Below, in pieces: positions 14,985 through 23,101 of a stretch of 38,450 bases of DNA. The notes under the pieces were generated by a model. It searched no databases and had not been told where the DNA came from. It saw only the letters and a list, made by a program, of their open reading frames with translations. The stretch lies in assembly GCA_015058955.1 (NCBI GenBank), contig SVBJ01000019.1, forward strand, positions 1 through 38,450, in the 5' to 3' direction. The stretch's first letter is position 1; every line of letters begins with the position of its first letter. The DNA is from Erysipelotrichaceae bacterium. GTDB taxonomy: Bacteria > Bacillota_I > Bacilli_A > Erysipelotrichales > Erysipelotrichaceae. The translations under genes and the position numbers were made by a program.

Positions 14985-17900
14985 TTATTTATCAATTACT
15001 TCCTTTATCTTATGCCCGAATATCTTCTGAGCAACTGAATCTGGTAAGGCATTTACACCACCAAGGATATATCCGTCCTCAATGCTTCTGTCCTTGACGT
15101 ATCTGGCTGCCAGATCTTCATTACCGCTTCTGGTAAGGATCAGAGGTGCCTGGATCTGATATGCCAGCGGTCCACCGCACAGTCCATCAGGATAATCGTT
15201 ACTGTAAGCCAGTACAGCATATTCAGCATTAGGATAGAACTTCTCAGCTATCAGATATGAGGTTTCAAATCTGGTTGATCCAGCGATTCTTTCTACTTTG
15301 CCATAGCTCTTCAGCTGGTTTTCTATTAACGGCTTTACAGCACCGGTTCCACCAAGGATATAGATCTTCTTTCCCTTAACCTGATTCAGGAACTGTTTCT
15401 GTTGATCAGTAAGTCCGTCATCTCTTACCAGTAACATCGGTAATCCAGATGCCGAAGCACTGAGTGAATCGGCAAAGTTATTACCGGTAGCTACCAGTAA
15501 GGCATCACTGTCCATGCCTGCTGCAATAAGGATCTCAAGGTTAGTCAGATATCTGTTGTTACCGGCTAATCTTTCAATCTTATAACTGCTTAATCCTGCC
15601 AAGCATGATTCAGGAACAGCTGCCGTTCCTCCTAAGACATAGATGGTTCCGCCCTTTTTGACATTTTCCTTAATGTAGGCGTTTATCTCACTTACCTTAT
15701 CATTTCTGGTAATGATTATTGGTGCATTCTTTACAGCCGCCAGATATGAGCCTGCCAGGGCATCAGCGAAGTTTGTTCCGCTGGCCAGAATGACTGTATC
15801 CAGCTTCTCAACTCCCATGTTATTCCTGATTGTTGAAGCAATGGCCTTGCTGGTGCCGAATCTGTTGGCACCGGCCACTCTTATTTCACCGTCAATTTCA
15901 GGAGTTGGAGTTACCGGAGTATCTGATGTTTCAGTATAGATGCCTCCGCATATCTTGCAGGTGTATCCGGTTACATTACCTACTGTCTTTCCCTCATCAA
16001 ACTCACAGTCATGAGTTTCCTTATGAGAAGGATCATTCAGACAGACACGAGTATGAGTTTTTGCATTTTCACCGTCAAAACTCCATTCACTCCAGTTGTG
16101 ACCGAGAGGATCAGTTGATACATGTTCACTCTTTATCTGAGTACCGCATACAGTGCAGTTTGTGATCAGATCATATCCGCCAGCCTCTGTACATGTTGCG
16201 GCCTTTTCATTTTTCTTTACAGGTTGCGATGCTGTATGGTCCTTAAACGGTATTTCCGTTGTTTCTACAAGCCCGCATCTTGAACATATTCCCCTGATGA
16301 TTCCTGTTTCCGTACATGTGGCTTCCTTAATTACCTCTCCATCAGATATGTCGTGTCCCAAAGGAGCGGTAACAAAGTGTTCTCTGCTTAATACCTGATT
16401 ACAGCTTGAACAGTATGTGACCATGTCATAGCCACCCTCTTCTGTACAATTAGGTTTAATGATATTTTCTTTCATTGGATCTATTGGGGTATGATCCAGC
16501 ATTGGTAATTCTCTTTGTTCAGTAGTTAAGCATTTTGTACATACTCTTTCTTCATATCCAGGTTCCAGACATGTAGCATTATAAGCTACATACCATTCAT
16601 CCCATTGATGTCCTGTAGCAGGTATGACAACATGTTCACTCTCCATGAGTTCCCCGCATCTCCAGCATGTGGTTACAACATCATAACCGCCATCAACCGT
16701 ACAGGTTGGATATGTTTCATTTAAGGTTACCGGAGTATCGGCATCATGACCAAGAGCAGGAATAATATTCGTTTGAGTATCATGGCATCTTGAGCATACA
16801 GTTTCTTCCAGCCCTGATTCCGTACATGTAGGTTCCTGTGTAACAGTCCAGTCAGAATAATCATGTCCTGAAGCGGGTATATACTCTATGTGTTCTTCAC
16901 CGCATCTGCTGCACGTTGCTGCCTGTACTCCCTGTTGCGTACAGGTTGCTTCTGTGATCACTTCCCACTCACCAAATTCATGCCCGTATGCATGATATAC
17001 TTCATGTTCTGAGCTTAATATTTCATTACATTCCGTACAGCGGACTACAAAATCATATCCGCCATCCTCCGTACAGGTCTGATTCTTACGGTTTTCAAAG
17101 TCTCCTTCACCAGGCGTATGCTCCAGCTTTTCAATGACCTTAGTTTCCGTTGCTTCACAGATTCTGCAGGTTCTGGTCTCTTCACCTTCCACGGCACATG
17201 AAGCAACCCGTGTGACCTCCCAGTTACTCCAGTTATGACCAAATGCCTCTACGGGAACGCGTTCTCTGCTGATTTCATCACCACATATTTCACAGAATGT
17301 CACTTTATCATAGCCGCCATCTTCGGTACATGTTGCTGCAACATTGTTTTCAATGACCGGCTCTCCACTGATGTGACCAGTTGCCGTTAAAACATATCTG
17401 ACAGTACCTTTCTGTGAGTTTCCATCAAGAGCTACTGATGAACTGACACCTACAGAATATTCAATATATCCGTTTTCAGTACATGATACCGGCCTGCTGT
17501 CAATAACTTCATATATGTCAGCAGTAACAGAATTATTCTGATCATATGTGCTGTCATGGTATCTGGCATAAGCTGTGTTATCCACTTCATCCCAGTAGAA
17601 TTCAACAAATGAGTAATTGGTTCCAACTCTAGGAATTACCTGAGTATTGGTACCGCCATCCTGGATGCCGTCAGGTCCGTCCAGAGTAATTGTTCTGATG
17701 ATGTAACCATCCTTTTCGGAGGTTGCCTCAACTTCTTCAAGAATGTATGATGCACCGGCATTAGCGTATTTCTCATTGCAGACAGTACATGTCCATTCAG
17801 CGATTACATTATCATAATCACTCCAGTTAAAAGCAGCTGAGGACCAGTTATGTCCATTCGCATCCAGAATTACTTCATCGTAAATCTTGAAGTCTCCACA

Positions 17901-20900
17901 CTTCAGACATTTTTCTCCTATATACTCAAGACCTTGTTCAGTACAGGTAGGTTCCTTCACTCTCTCAACGTATTTCGGATCATACTCATGGGCTTCAGGT
18001 ATTTCAACCTCATATGTTTTACTGGAAGGCTGCCAGTTAAGAGTGACTTTAGCCGTAACAATCTTTACTCCAGGATGAGTACAATCAGCCGGAACCATCA
18101 CCTTTTCCTTAATTGAGAAATAATTTTCAGCTATCTCCTCTTCATCATGCACGTGACTGACTACACCGTTTTTACTGCAGGTTGCCTTTGCACCTGTAGG
18201 CATTCCATCTTCATCGGTGATAAACTCAATCTCAGTATCATATTTGCAGAAGATCTTGCTGTCATCTTCCAGAATGGTGTTTCCCTGATAAACTATCAAA
18301 TCTCTCCATTCAAATTCACAGCTTTCATAATGAACATCCTGAAGATTATTACACTGACTTGTAGCATTGTTTTGAATCAACAGCAGTGAATATGGAAGAT
18401 ACAGATGTTCCAGTGCCGTGCATTCATTGAAACAATAGGAAGGCAGACTTGAAATGCCTTCGTCAATGACGACGGTCAGATCTGTTGCACCCCGGGCAGA
18501 AGCTGCTCCCCAAGGAGTCTTACTGCCTCTCATTTCATTGGTGCTCTTATCAAGATAAACAATTGGCATTGAACCAATACTTGTTACTTCAATGCGCTTC
18601 AGTCCCGAACAGTAACTGAACGGATGGTACATTGGCTGACTGCTGTTGTCTCTACCGATTCCTTCTGTCAGTTTATTGGCAGGTATTACCAGGCCAGTCA
18701 GTCCGCTGCAGTTAAGGAAGGACATTCTCCCAATAGTATTTGTACTGGATATTTCGATTGTACCGGTCAAGCCTGTACAGTTGATGAATGCTCCCATTGG
18801 TATCTTCAAATTCTTTGGCAGCTGCAGGTTGTTTTCATCCCAGCCATAACAGTTCTGGAAAGCATAATCACCTAGGAAAGTTAAGCCTTCCGGCAGGGTC
18901 ATTCCCCTGGCATTTGTACAGTTATAGAATGCGCGATAATCGATCTTTGTAACTGTAGAAGGAATGCTGACTTCAGCAAGATTTGTACATCTGTAGAACT
19001 CATATTTGCCTATTGAAGTAACACCTTCACTTAATTCAACATTGACAGGACGGGTGTGACCATGGGAAACAGCTCCCCATGGCGTGCCGGATCCTTTTAC
19101 ATAGTATCTGGTATCTTCGCCCTCAAGGACAAAATTAGCGTCAGGCATTTCCCCATTACCGGTAACCTTGATGTCCGCAATGTTCTCACAGAAACTGAAT
19201 GGATGGAAATAGTGACCTGATGGATATACATCCATATGATAACTGTCTGTAATATGGTTTACAGGTATTTCCAAAGCAGTCAGTCCGGTGCAGCTGTTAA
19301 ATGCTCTGAAACCGATGCTGGTATCGTGTAATGTCAGTTTGCCGGTCAGTTTATAACAGTTCTGGAATGCTGATTCACCAATGCTTGTAACACTGGCAGG
19401 TATTTCAGGATCGTTCAGCTGCCAGTTCTGACAGTTATAGAACGCAAACTGACTTATATTCGTTAATCCCGCAGGCAAAGTCATGCCTGTTGCATTTGTA
19501 CAGTTATAAAAAGCATAATACTCTATCTTTGTTACGGTAGAAGGTATCTTAACCTCCGCAAGGTTTGTACACCTGTAAAACTCATATTTGCCTATTGAAG
19601 TTATGCCTTCATTTAATTCAACATTAACAGGACGGTCATGGCCATAGGAAACAGCTCCCCATGGCGTACCGGATCCTTTTACATAAAACATATATTCATC
19701 GCCCTCAATAAAGCCGTGAACTTCAGGCATATCACCATTGCCGGTAACCTTGATGTTTGCAATGTTCTCACAGAAACTGAATGGATGGAAATAGTGCCCT
19801 GATGGATAGACATCCATATGGAATCCATCAGTTATGTGGTCTACAGGTATTTCCAGACCGGTGAGGCTTGTACAGTAATTGAATGCCATGAAACCGATAT
19901 CTGCATCCGGCAATACCAATGTGCCTGTTAATGAACTGCAGTTATGGAACGCAGCTTCATTTATTGTCTTAACGCCTTCCGGAATAACCGGGTCATTGAG
20001 AGCCCAGCTGTTACAGTTGTTAAATGCTCTGGTCCCGATAAATATCAGAGAATCTGGAATATTCATTGTCTTGATGCCTGTAGCATCACTGAATGCTTCA
20101 TAGTCAATGTATTCTATGGTGTCATACAGATTTACGGCTTTAATTGCGGTAGCGCCGTCAAAGCATTCATTGCCAACGCTTCTTATTACAAACTCTTCTT
20201 CCGGATTATAGGCACTGACTTCATTCCCTTTATACTGATAAAAGCCTCTGTACCCGGCATACATTGCATTGACATGGAACAGATAAGAAGTTCTGCTGTG
20301 AGTATGCTCTATAACTGCCAGACCATTAAGGTCATTTTCAATGTTGGTGAAATAATCATATACATCACCAAAGGCAATTATAAGGTCTTCGATATCTGTA
20401 GCAGATACAGGGATATTCATATATGTAAAGGCTACGTCTAACGGAACCAGTACAGCCATTCGGATAAGATCATCTCTGGTAGTAATATTCATTCCAAAGG
20501 CGGATTCCAGCTGCTCTACCAGGTCAGGATGGTCTTGTAGCCATTTTTCAAACTGCTTGTCTGTTAATCCTTCTGTTTCATCACGAGCCTGTATAGCCAG
20601 TTCACGGGCTGCCTCATACTTTTGGCCATATGAGATGATGTCCGGAAGAATAGGAACTGTATTGTTAAAGTACGTGACAAGCGCATTCCACCAATTCTGC
20701 TGGATGTTAAAGCCAACGTATTCAAGATATGTTTTCCAGTCTTTGCCGTCATTGAGAAGATATGCCAGTCCATTCATGAATGTCCCAACAATCAGGCCAT
20801 CATATTCATCCTGGTTAGCTACCAGTGTCGGAAATACCTCTTCGGTCATCATTGTCGCAAAATTGTTGTCACTATGGTATTTGGTTTCAAGTTCGTTTCT

Positions 20901-21824
20901 GTATCTGTAGGTAACAACATCCTTATAATAATGATCGATTTTAACTTCTTCACCATATCTTCCATAGTGCCAGTCTGATAAAGGAATCATGCTTAACATG
21001 TCTTCATCATTAAGAATATTGTAGATATTCATATGCCCGGAATTCTTGACGGCTTCCCTCTTACTGACATTCATGGCACCAAAGGTGTATCCGAATACCT
21101 TGTCCGGTGAAATCAGGTTGCTGAACTGTCTGTTATTGCTGTATCCGTCAGTAAGCTCGCCGGAAACGATATTGGCAACAGCTCCACCTCTGGAATGTCC
21201 CATGGCCCATACAATTGTATGATCCTTGTCAAATGAGTCATTGGATAACTGATCGTAAATGTCAGACATTACATCTGCACTTGCTTTATAGAATCCTTCA
21301 TGATCGTCTGTATCACCGAGATTGAAGTTGCTGGTCCAGTCATAACCGCCCTTTGTTCCCTGTATTACAACAAGATAAAGGACATAATCTTCCCCATTAT
21401 GAGCAACGGTCTTATTCGCAATGATATATTTGACAAAATCACAGTCATTTATTGTGGCGCTTCTGCCCCAGTTACCTCTTCTGTCTGATGCAGAATCCTT
21501 ATAATAATCATAGTTAAATTCCAGTCTGTCCAATGCCTTGCAGATATAACTGTAGTCATATGCAGCAGCTGATAAACCAGCTGAACACTTGGCAATGTCA
21601 GCATTAAAGACCGTATTATCTTCAAAGAAATAATCAGGGTTAAAAACAATATAGTCATCTGTTGTCCGATGACCTTCGATGCCTGTACTTGTCGCAAAAG
21701 CGACTGACTTATAGGCATTCCTTTCACTGCCGGAAACTTCTTCAGCACTGACACTGTTATCGTTTTTAACTGTTATGCCCAATAACATTAATGTTGCGAT
21801 TATTGATATGATTATTCTTTTCAT
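14985..21824 (-). CDS. Giant secreted protein: lipase-3 domain, BspA repeats, Cys-rich stalk, CWB2 anchor
   Basis: A 2279-residue exported protein. It has a signal peptide (MKRIIISIIATLMLLGITV), then an alpha/beta hydrolase of the class 3 lipase type (about 40-340) with GHSRGG at 209-214 (Ser211) and a likely acid in NDEDMLSMIPL. BspA-like LRR_5 repeats follow (about 540-1175) with units like GESAFQNCYKLTG, including a 194-residue super-repeat. The next section (about 1280-1960) alternates 39- and 46-residue Cys/His modules, with five TCTEDGGYD-type and at least five WEV-type units. The protein ends in three CWB2 repeats (RVAGANRFGTS, RLAGNNRYLTN, RIAGSTRFETS). I start at 21824 with GGGGATC upstream; the ATG at 21839 is an alternative. 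An adhesin or enzyme acting on extracellular lipid or ester is plausible; the substrate is unknown. Confidence 0.9.
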   Translation of the reverse strand: MKRIIISIIATLMLLGITVKNDNSVSAEEVSGSERNAYKSVAFATSTGIEGHRTTDDYIVFNPDYFFEDNTVFNADIAKCSAGLSAAAYDYSYICKALDRLEFNYDYYKDSASDRRGNWGRSATINDCDFVKYIIANKTVAHNGEDYVLYLVVIQGTKGGYDWTSNFNLGDTDDHEGFYKASADVMSDIYDQLSNDSFDKDHTIVWAMGHSRGGAVANIVSGELTDGYSNNRQFSNLISPDKVFGYTFGAMNVSKREAVKNSGHMNIYNILNDEDMLSMIPLSDWHYGRYGEEVKIDHYYKDVVTYRYRNELETKYHSDNNFATMMTEEVFPTLVANQDEYDGLIVGTFMNGLAYLLNDGKDWKTYLEYVGFNIQQNWWNALVTYFNNTVPILPDIISYGQKYEAARELAIQARDETEGLTDKQFEKWLQDHPDLVEQLESAFGMNITTRDDLIRMAVLVPLDVAFTYMNIPVSATDIEDLIIAFGDVYDYFTNIENDLNGLAVIEHTHSRTSYLFHVNAMYAGYRGFYQYKGNEVSAYNPEEEFVIRSVGNECFDGATAIKAVNLYDTIEYIDYEAFSDATGIKTMNIPDSLIFIGTRAFNNCNSWALNDPVIPEGVKTINEAAFHNCSSLTGTLVLPDADIGFMAFNYCTSLTGLEIPVDHITDGFHMDVYPSGHYFHPFSFCENIANIKVTGNGDMPEVHGFIEGDEYMFYVKGSGTPWGAVSYGHDRPVNVELNEGITSIGKYEFYRCTNLAEVKIPSTVTKIEYYAFYNCTNATGMTLPAGLTNISQFAFYNCQNWQLNDPEIPASVTSIGESAFQNCYKLTGKLTLHDTSIGFRAFNSCTGLTALEIPVNHITDSYHMDVYPSGHYFHPFSFCENIADIKVTGNGEMPDANFVLEGEDTRYYVKGSGTPWGAVSHGHTRPVNVELSEGVTSIGKYEFYRCTNLAEVSIPSTVTKIDYRAFYNCTNARGMTLPEGLTFLGDYAFQNCYGWDENNLQLPKNLKIPMGAFINCTGLTGTIEISSTNTIGRMSFLNCSGLTGLVIPANKLTEGIGRDNSSQPMYHPFSYCSGLKRIEVTSIGSMPIVYLDKSTNEMRGSKTPWGAASARGATDLTVVIDEGISSLPSYCFNECTALEHLYLPYSLLLIQNNATSQCNNLQDVHYESCEFEWRDLIVYQGNTILEDDSKIFCKYDTEIEFITDEDGMPTGAKATCSKNGVVSHVHDEEEIAENYFSIKEKVMVPADCTHPGVKIVTAKVTLNWQPSSKTYEVEIPEAHEYDPKYVERVKEPTCTEQGLEYIGEKCLKCGDFKIYDEVILDANGHNWSSAAFNWSDYDNVIAEWTCTVCNEKYANAGASYILEEVEATSEKDGYIIRTITLDGPDGIQDGGTNTQVIPRVGTNYSFVEFYWDEVDNTAYARYHDSTYDQNNSVTADIYEVIDSRPVSCTENGYIEYSVGVSSSVALDGNSQKGTVRYVLTATGHISGEPVIENNVAATCTEDGGYDKVTFCEICGDEISRERVPVEAFGHNWSNWEVTRVASCAVEGEETRTCRICEATETKVIEKLEHTPGEGDFENRKNQTCTEDGGYDFVVRCTECNEILSSEHEVYHAYGHEFGEWEVITEATCTQQGVQAATCSRCGEEHIEYIPASGHDYSDWTVTQEPTCTESGLEETVCSRCHDTQTNIIPALGHDADTPVTLNETYPTCTVDGGYDVVTTCWRCGELMESEHVVIPATGHQWDEWYVAYNATCLEPGYEERVCTKCLTTEQRELPMLDHTPIDPMKENIIKPNCTEEGGYDMVTYCSSCNQVLSREHFVTAPLGHDISDGEVIKEATCTETGIIRGICSRCGLVETTEIPFKDHTASQPVKKNEKAATCTEAGGYDLITNCTVCGTQIKSEHVSTDPLGHNWSEWSFDGENAKTHTRVCLNDPSHKETHDCEFDEGKTVGNVTGYTCKICGGIYTETSDTPVTPTPEIDGEIRVAGANRFGTSKAIASTIRNNMGVEKLDTVILASGTNFADALAGSYLAAVKNAPIIITRNDKVSEINAYIKENVKKGGTIYVLGGTAAVPESCLAGLSSYKIERLAGNNRYLTNLEILIAAGMDSDALLVATGNNFADSLSASASGLPMLLVRDDGLTDQQKQFLNQVKGKKIYILGGTGAVKPLIENQLKSYGKVERIAGSTRFETSYLIAEKFYPNAEYAVLAYSNDYPDGLCGGPLAYQIQAPLILTRSGNEDLAARYVKDRSIEDGYILGGVNALPDSVAQKIFGHKIKEVIDK
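18865..20028. repeat. Two 582-bp internal direct repeats in the BspA region
   Basis: Bases 19447-20028 and 18865-19446 are homologous at an exact offset of 582 bases (194 codons), highest around 18870-19290 versus 19452-19872. Both encode HMDVYPSGHYFHPFSFCENI, VKGSGTPWGAVS and SIGKYEFYRCTNLAEV. A third, much more diverged copy follows at about 18283-18864 (YHPFSYCSGLKRIEV, SKTPWGAAS). Confidence 0.88.
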
Positions 21825-21853
21825 AAGCACGATCCCCATAAAACTCCATTTTA

Positions 21854-21862
21854 AGTATATCA
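21854..21862 (-). promoter_or_regulatory. Extended -10 element before the giant lipase/BspA gene
   Basis: Minus-strand TGATATACT (TGN plus TATACT) lies 29 bases upstream of the chosen start. No good -35 is seen at 17 bases, which fits an extended -10 promoter. It lies between the queT terminator and the gene. Confidence 0.45.
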
Positions 21863-21897
21863 TACAATTATTTATTGCTCTTGTTTTCACAAAGAAA

Positions 21898-21921
21898 AAA
21901 CTGTCTGTAATCAGACAGTTT
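21898..21921 (-). terminator. Terminator after the QueT-like gene
   Basis: Perfect 10-bp stem AAACTGTCTG/CAGACAGTTT with a 4-base loop followed on the minus strand by TTTCTTTG. A strong intrinsic terminator, seven bases after the stop codon. Confidence 0.92.
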
Positions 21922-21928
21922 CGTTCCT

Positions 21929-22414
21929 TCAGTCAACAAACAGTTTATTTGTGTGAGGTTTTGCTCCTTTGTATAGCAGGATGCCAAGCAGGCCGCATGA
22001 TATTACTTCTCCTGCCCCAACTGTTAGCATCATCATCCAGATCGGCAGATCTACCTGATAAGCAAAGTGCAATATCAGAGGTACGATGCACATGTTGGAA
22101 ATGATTGGCGGAAGTACGGCAATGTATACCGGTTTGTTTCTTAAGGCATAGGTTCCAATTGCTCCAATAAGTGTGGCAATGCTTCCGAATATGACATCCG
22201 GCAAAATGGCACCGCCAAACAGGTTACCGAGAATACATCCGACAAACAGACCGCCAATAGCTGATGAGGAAAACACCGGCAGAATCGTCAGTGCTTCAGC
22301 TATTCTAACCTGTATCTCACCAAAACCGATTGGTGCAAATATGACTGTCAGGGCTACATATAATGCAGCTATGATGGCTGCCTGAGCCAGTTTTCTTAAT
22401 TTTTTTATATCCAT
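21929..22414 (-). CDS. queT: QueT-family queuosine-precursor transporter (ECF S component)
   Basis: A 161-residue membrane protein with about five or six hydrophobic segments that matches the QueT family, the substrate-binding S component of an energy-coupling-factor transporter thought to import a queuosine precursor. Recognisable parts are the N-terminal AIIAALYVALTVIFAP, the family motif GFGEIQVRIAEALTILP, and GLFVGCILGNLFGG. No ATPase or EcfT gene is nearby, so it would use a shared ECF module. It begins 15 bases after the yoeB stop and is probably on the toxin-antitoxin transcript. I looked for a preQ1 riboswitch and found no room for one. Confidence 0.87.
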   Translation of the reverse strand: MDIKKLRKLAQAAIIAALYVALTVIFAPIGFGEIQVRIAEALTILPVFSSSAIGGLFVGCILGNLFGGAILPDVIFGSIATLIGAIGTYALRNKPVYIAVLPPIISNMCIVPLILHFAYQVDLPIWMMMLTVGAGEVISCGLLGILLYKGAKPHTNKLFVD

Positions 22415-22429
22415 ATAAATACCATTTCT

Positions 22430-22696
22430 TCAGCGATCATCATAATGAGATCGGCACGCGACAATATATATGTTATCGCTGTCACAGGTATAAATCAATC
22501 GGTTTTTTATATCGATTCTCCTGCTGAAAAAGCCTGAAAGATCTCCCAGCAGAGGTTCAGGTCTGCCAATGCCTGAATTTCCGTTTCTGTCTATGTCCTC
22601 TATCAGTTGATTGATTCTTTTCAATGTCTTTCTGTCCTGATTTTCCCAGTAAAGATAATCCAGCCAGGCAGAATCCGTAAATATCTTATTCTTCAT
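22430..22696 (-). CDS. yoeB: YoeB/Txe-family mRNA-interferase toxin
   Basis: An 88-residue ribosome-dependent RNase of the YoeB family. The diagnostic order is present: SAWLDYLYWENQDRKTLKRI, IGRPEPL, LSGFFSRRIDIKNRLIY, and the C-terminal CRSHYDDR with the His and Tyr expected at the active end. Length is typical (about 85). It overlaps the antitoxin gene by 11 bases, which gives coupled translation. Both genes are intact, so the pair is likely functional. Confidence 0.94.
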   Translation of the reverse strand: MKNKIFTDSAWLDYLYWENQDRKTLKRINQLIEDIDRNGNSGIGRPEPLLGDLSGFFSRRIDIKNRLIYTCDSDNIYIVACRSHYDDR

Positions 22697-22949
22697 CTGT
22701 GTTTATTAAGGTTCTGATAGATGTCATGCCCTTTTCCAGCTGCCGTTTTGATTCCATGAGCCAGTAATAGTTATTCTTATTGCTCATGATATAGATATTT
22801 TCCATCAGATTGTTATACATTGCTTCGGACATTATTACTGCATTCTTATTGTCTTTTCTGGTGATGATAAGTGTTTCATAATCATCCGTTACCAGATCCA
22901 GGTTCGCTTTCATGTTCTCTCTGAACTGTGAATAATTCAACGCAATCAT
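22686..22949 (-). CDS. yefM: YefM/Phd-family antitoxin
   Basis: An 87-residue antitoxin that should bind YoeB and repress its own operon. The N-terminal Phd/YefM fold has ALNYSQFRENMKANLD, ETLIITRKDNKNAVIMS and an acidic, flexible C-terminal tail that neutralises the toxin in this family. It precedes yoeB with an 11-base overlap, the usual order. The promoter with a TGTACA/TGTACG pair lies directly upstream, which matches known YefM operator cores. Confidence 0.93.
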   Translation of the reverse strand: MIALNYSQFRENMKANLDLVTDDYETLIITRKDNKNAVIMSEAMYNNLMENIYIMSNKNNYYWLMESKRQLEKGMTSIRTLINTDEE

Positions 22950-22969
22950 TTTGATACCTCTCTGTTAAT

Positions 22970-22998
22970 ATTGTACAAATTATTGTACGTATTTTAAA
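22970..22998 (-). promoter_or_regulatory. yefM-yoeB promoter with paired TGTACR operator
   Basis: On the minus strand TTTAAA (22998-22993) and TACAAT (22975-22970) are 17 bases apart. Two half-site hexamers, TGTACA at 22972-22977 and TGTACG at 22984-22989, lie in the promoter, one over the -10 and one in the spacer. TGTACA is the recognition core reported for E. coli YefM; that it acts here is inference from family. Confidence 0.75.
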
Positions 22999-23072
22999 GA
23001 GTCATAAAAGCGTTAATATTCACTTTTCCTTTCACTACTTAATAGTTATGTACTTCCACTTACCCTGAAAAA

Positions 23073-23095
23073 GCAGTTGTTTTCTCAACAACTGC
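23073..23095 (-). terminator. Terminator of the sugar operon
   Basis: Perfect 9-bp stem GCAGTTGTT/AACAACTGC, 5-base loop, then TTTTTC on the minus strand. It begins seven bases after the stop of the last operon gene. Confidence 0.92.
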
Positions 23096-23101
23096 CTCTT
23101 A

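Noticed and set aside
15940-17370. Cys-rich modules as cytoplasmic zinc-ribbon or rubredoxin domains.
   Set aside because: The CxxC spacing is suggestive, but the protein has a signal peptide and wall anchor, so a cytoplasmic rubredoxin or nucleic-acid-binding role does not fit.
22414-22430. A preQ1 riboswitch before queT.
   Set aside because: Only 15 bases separate yoeB from queT and no preQ1-type hairpin with the A-rich tail is present there.
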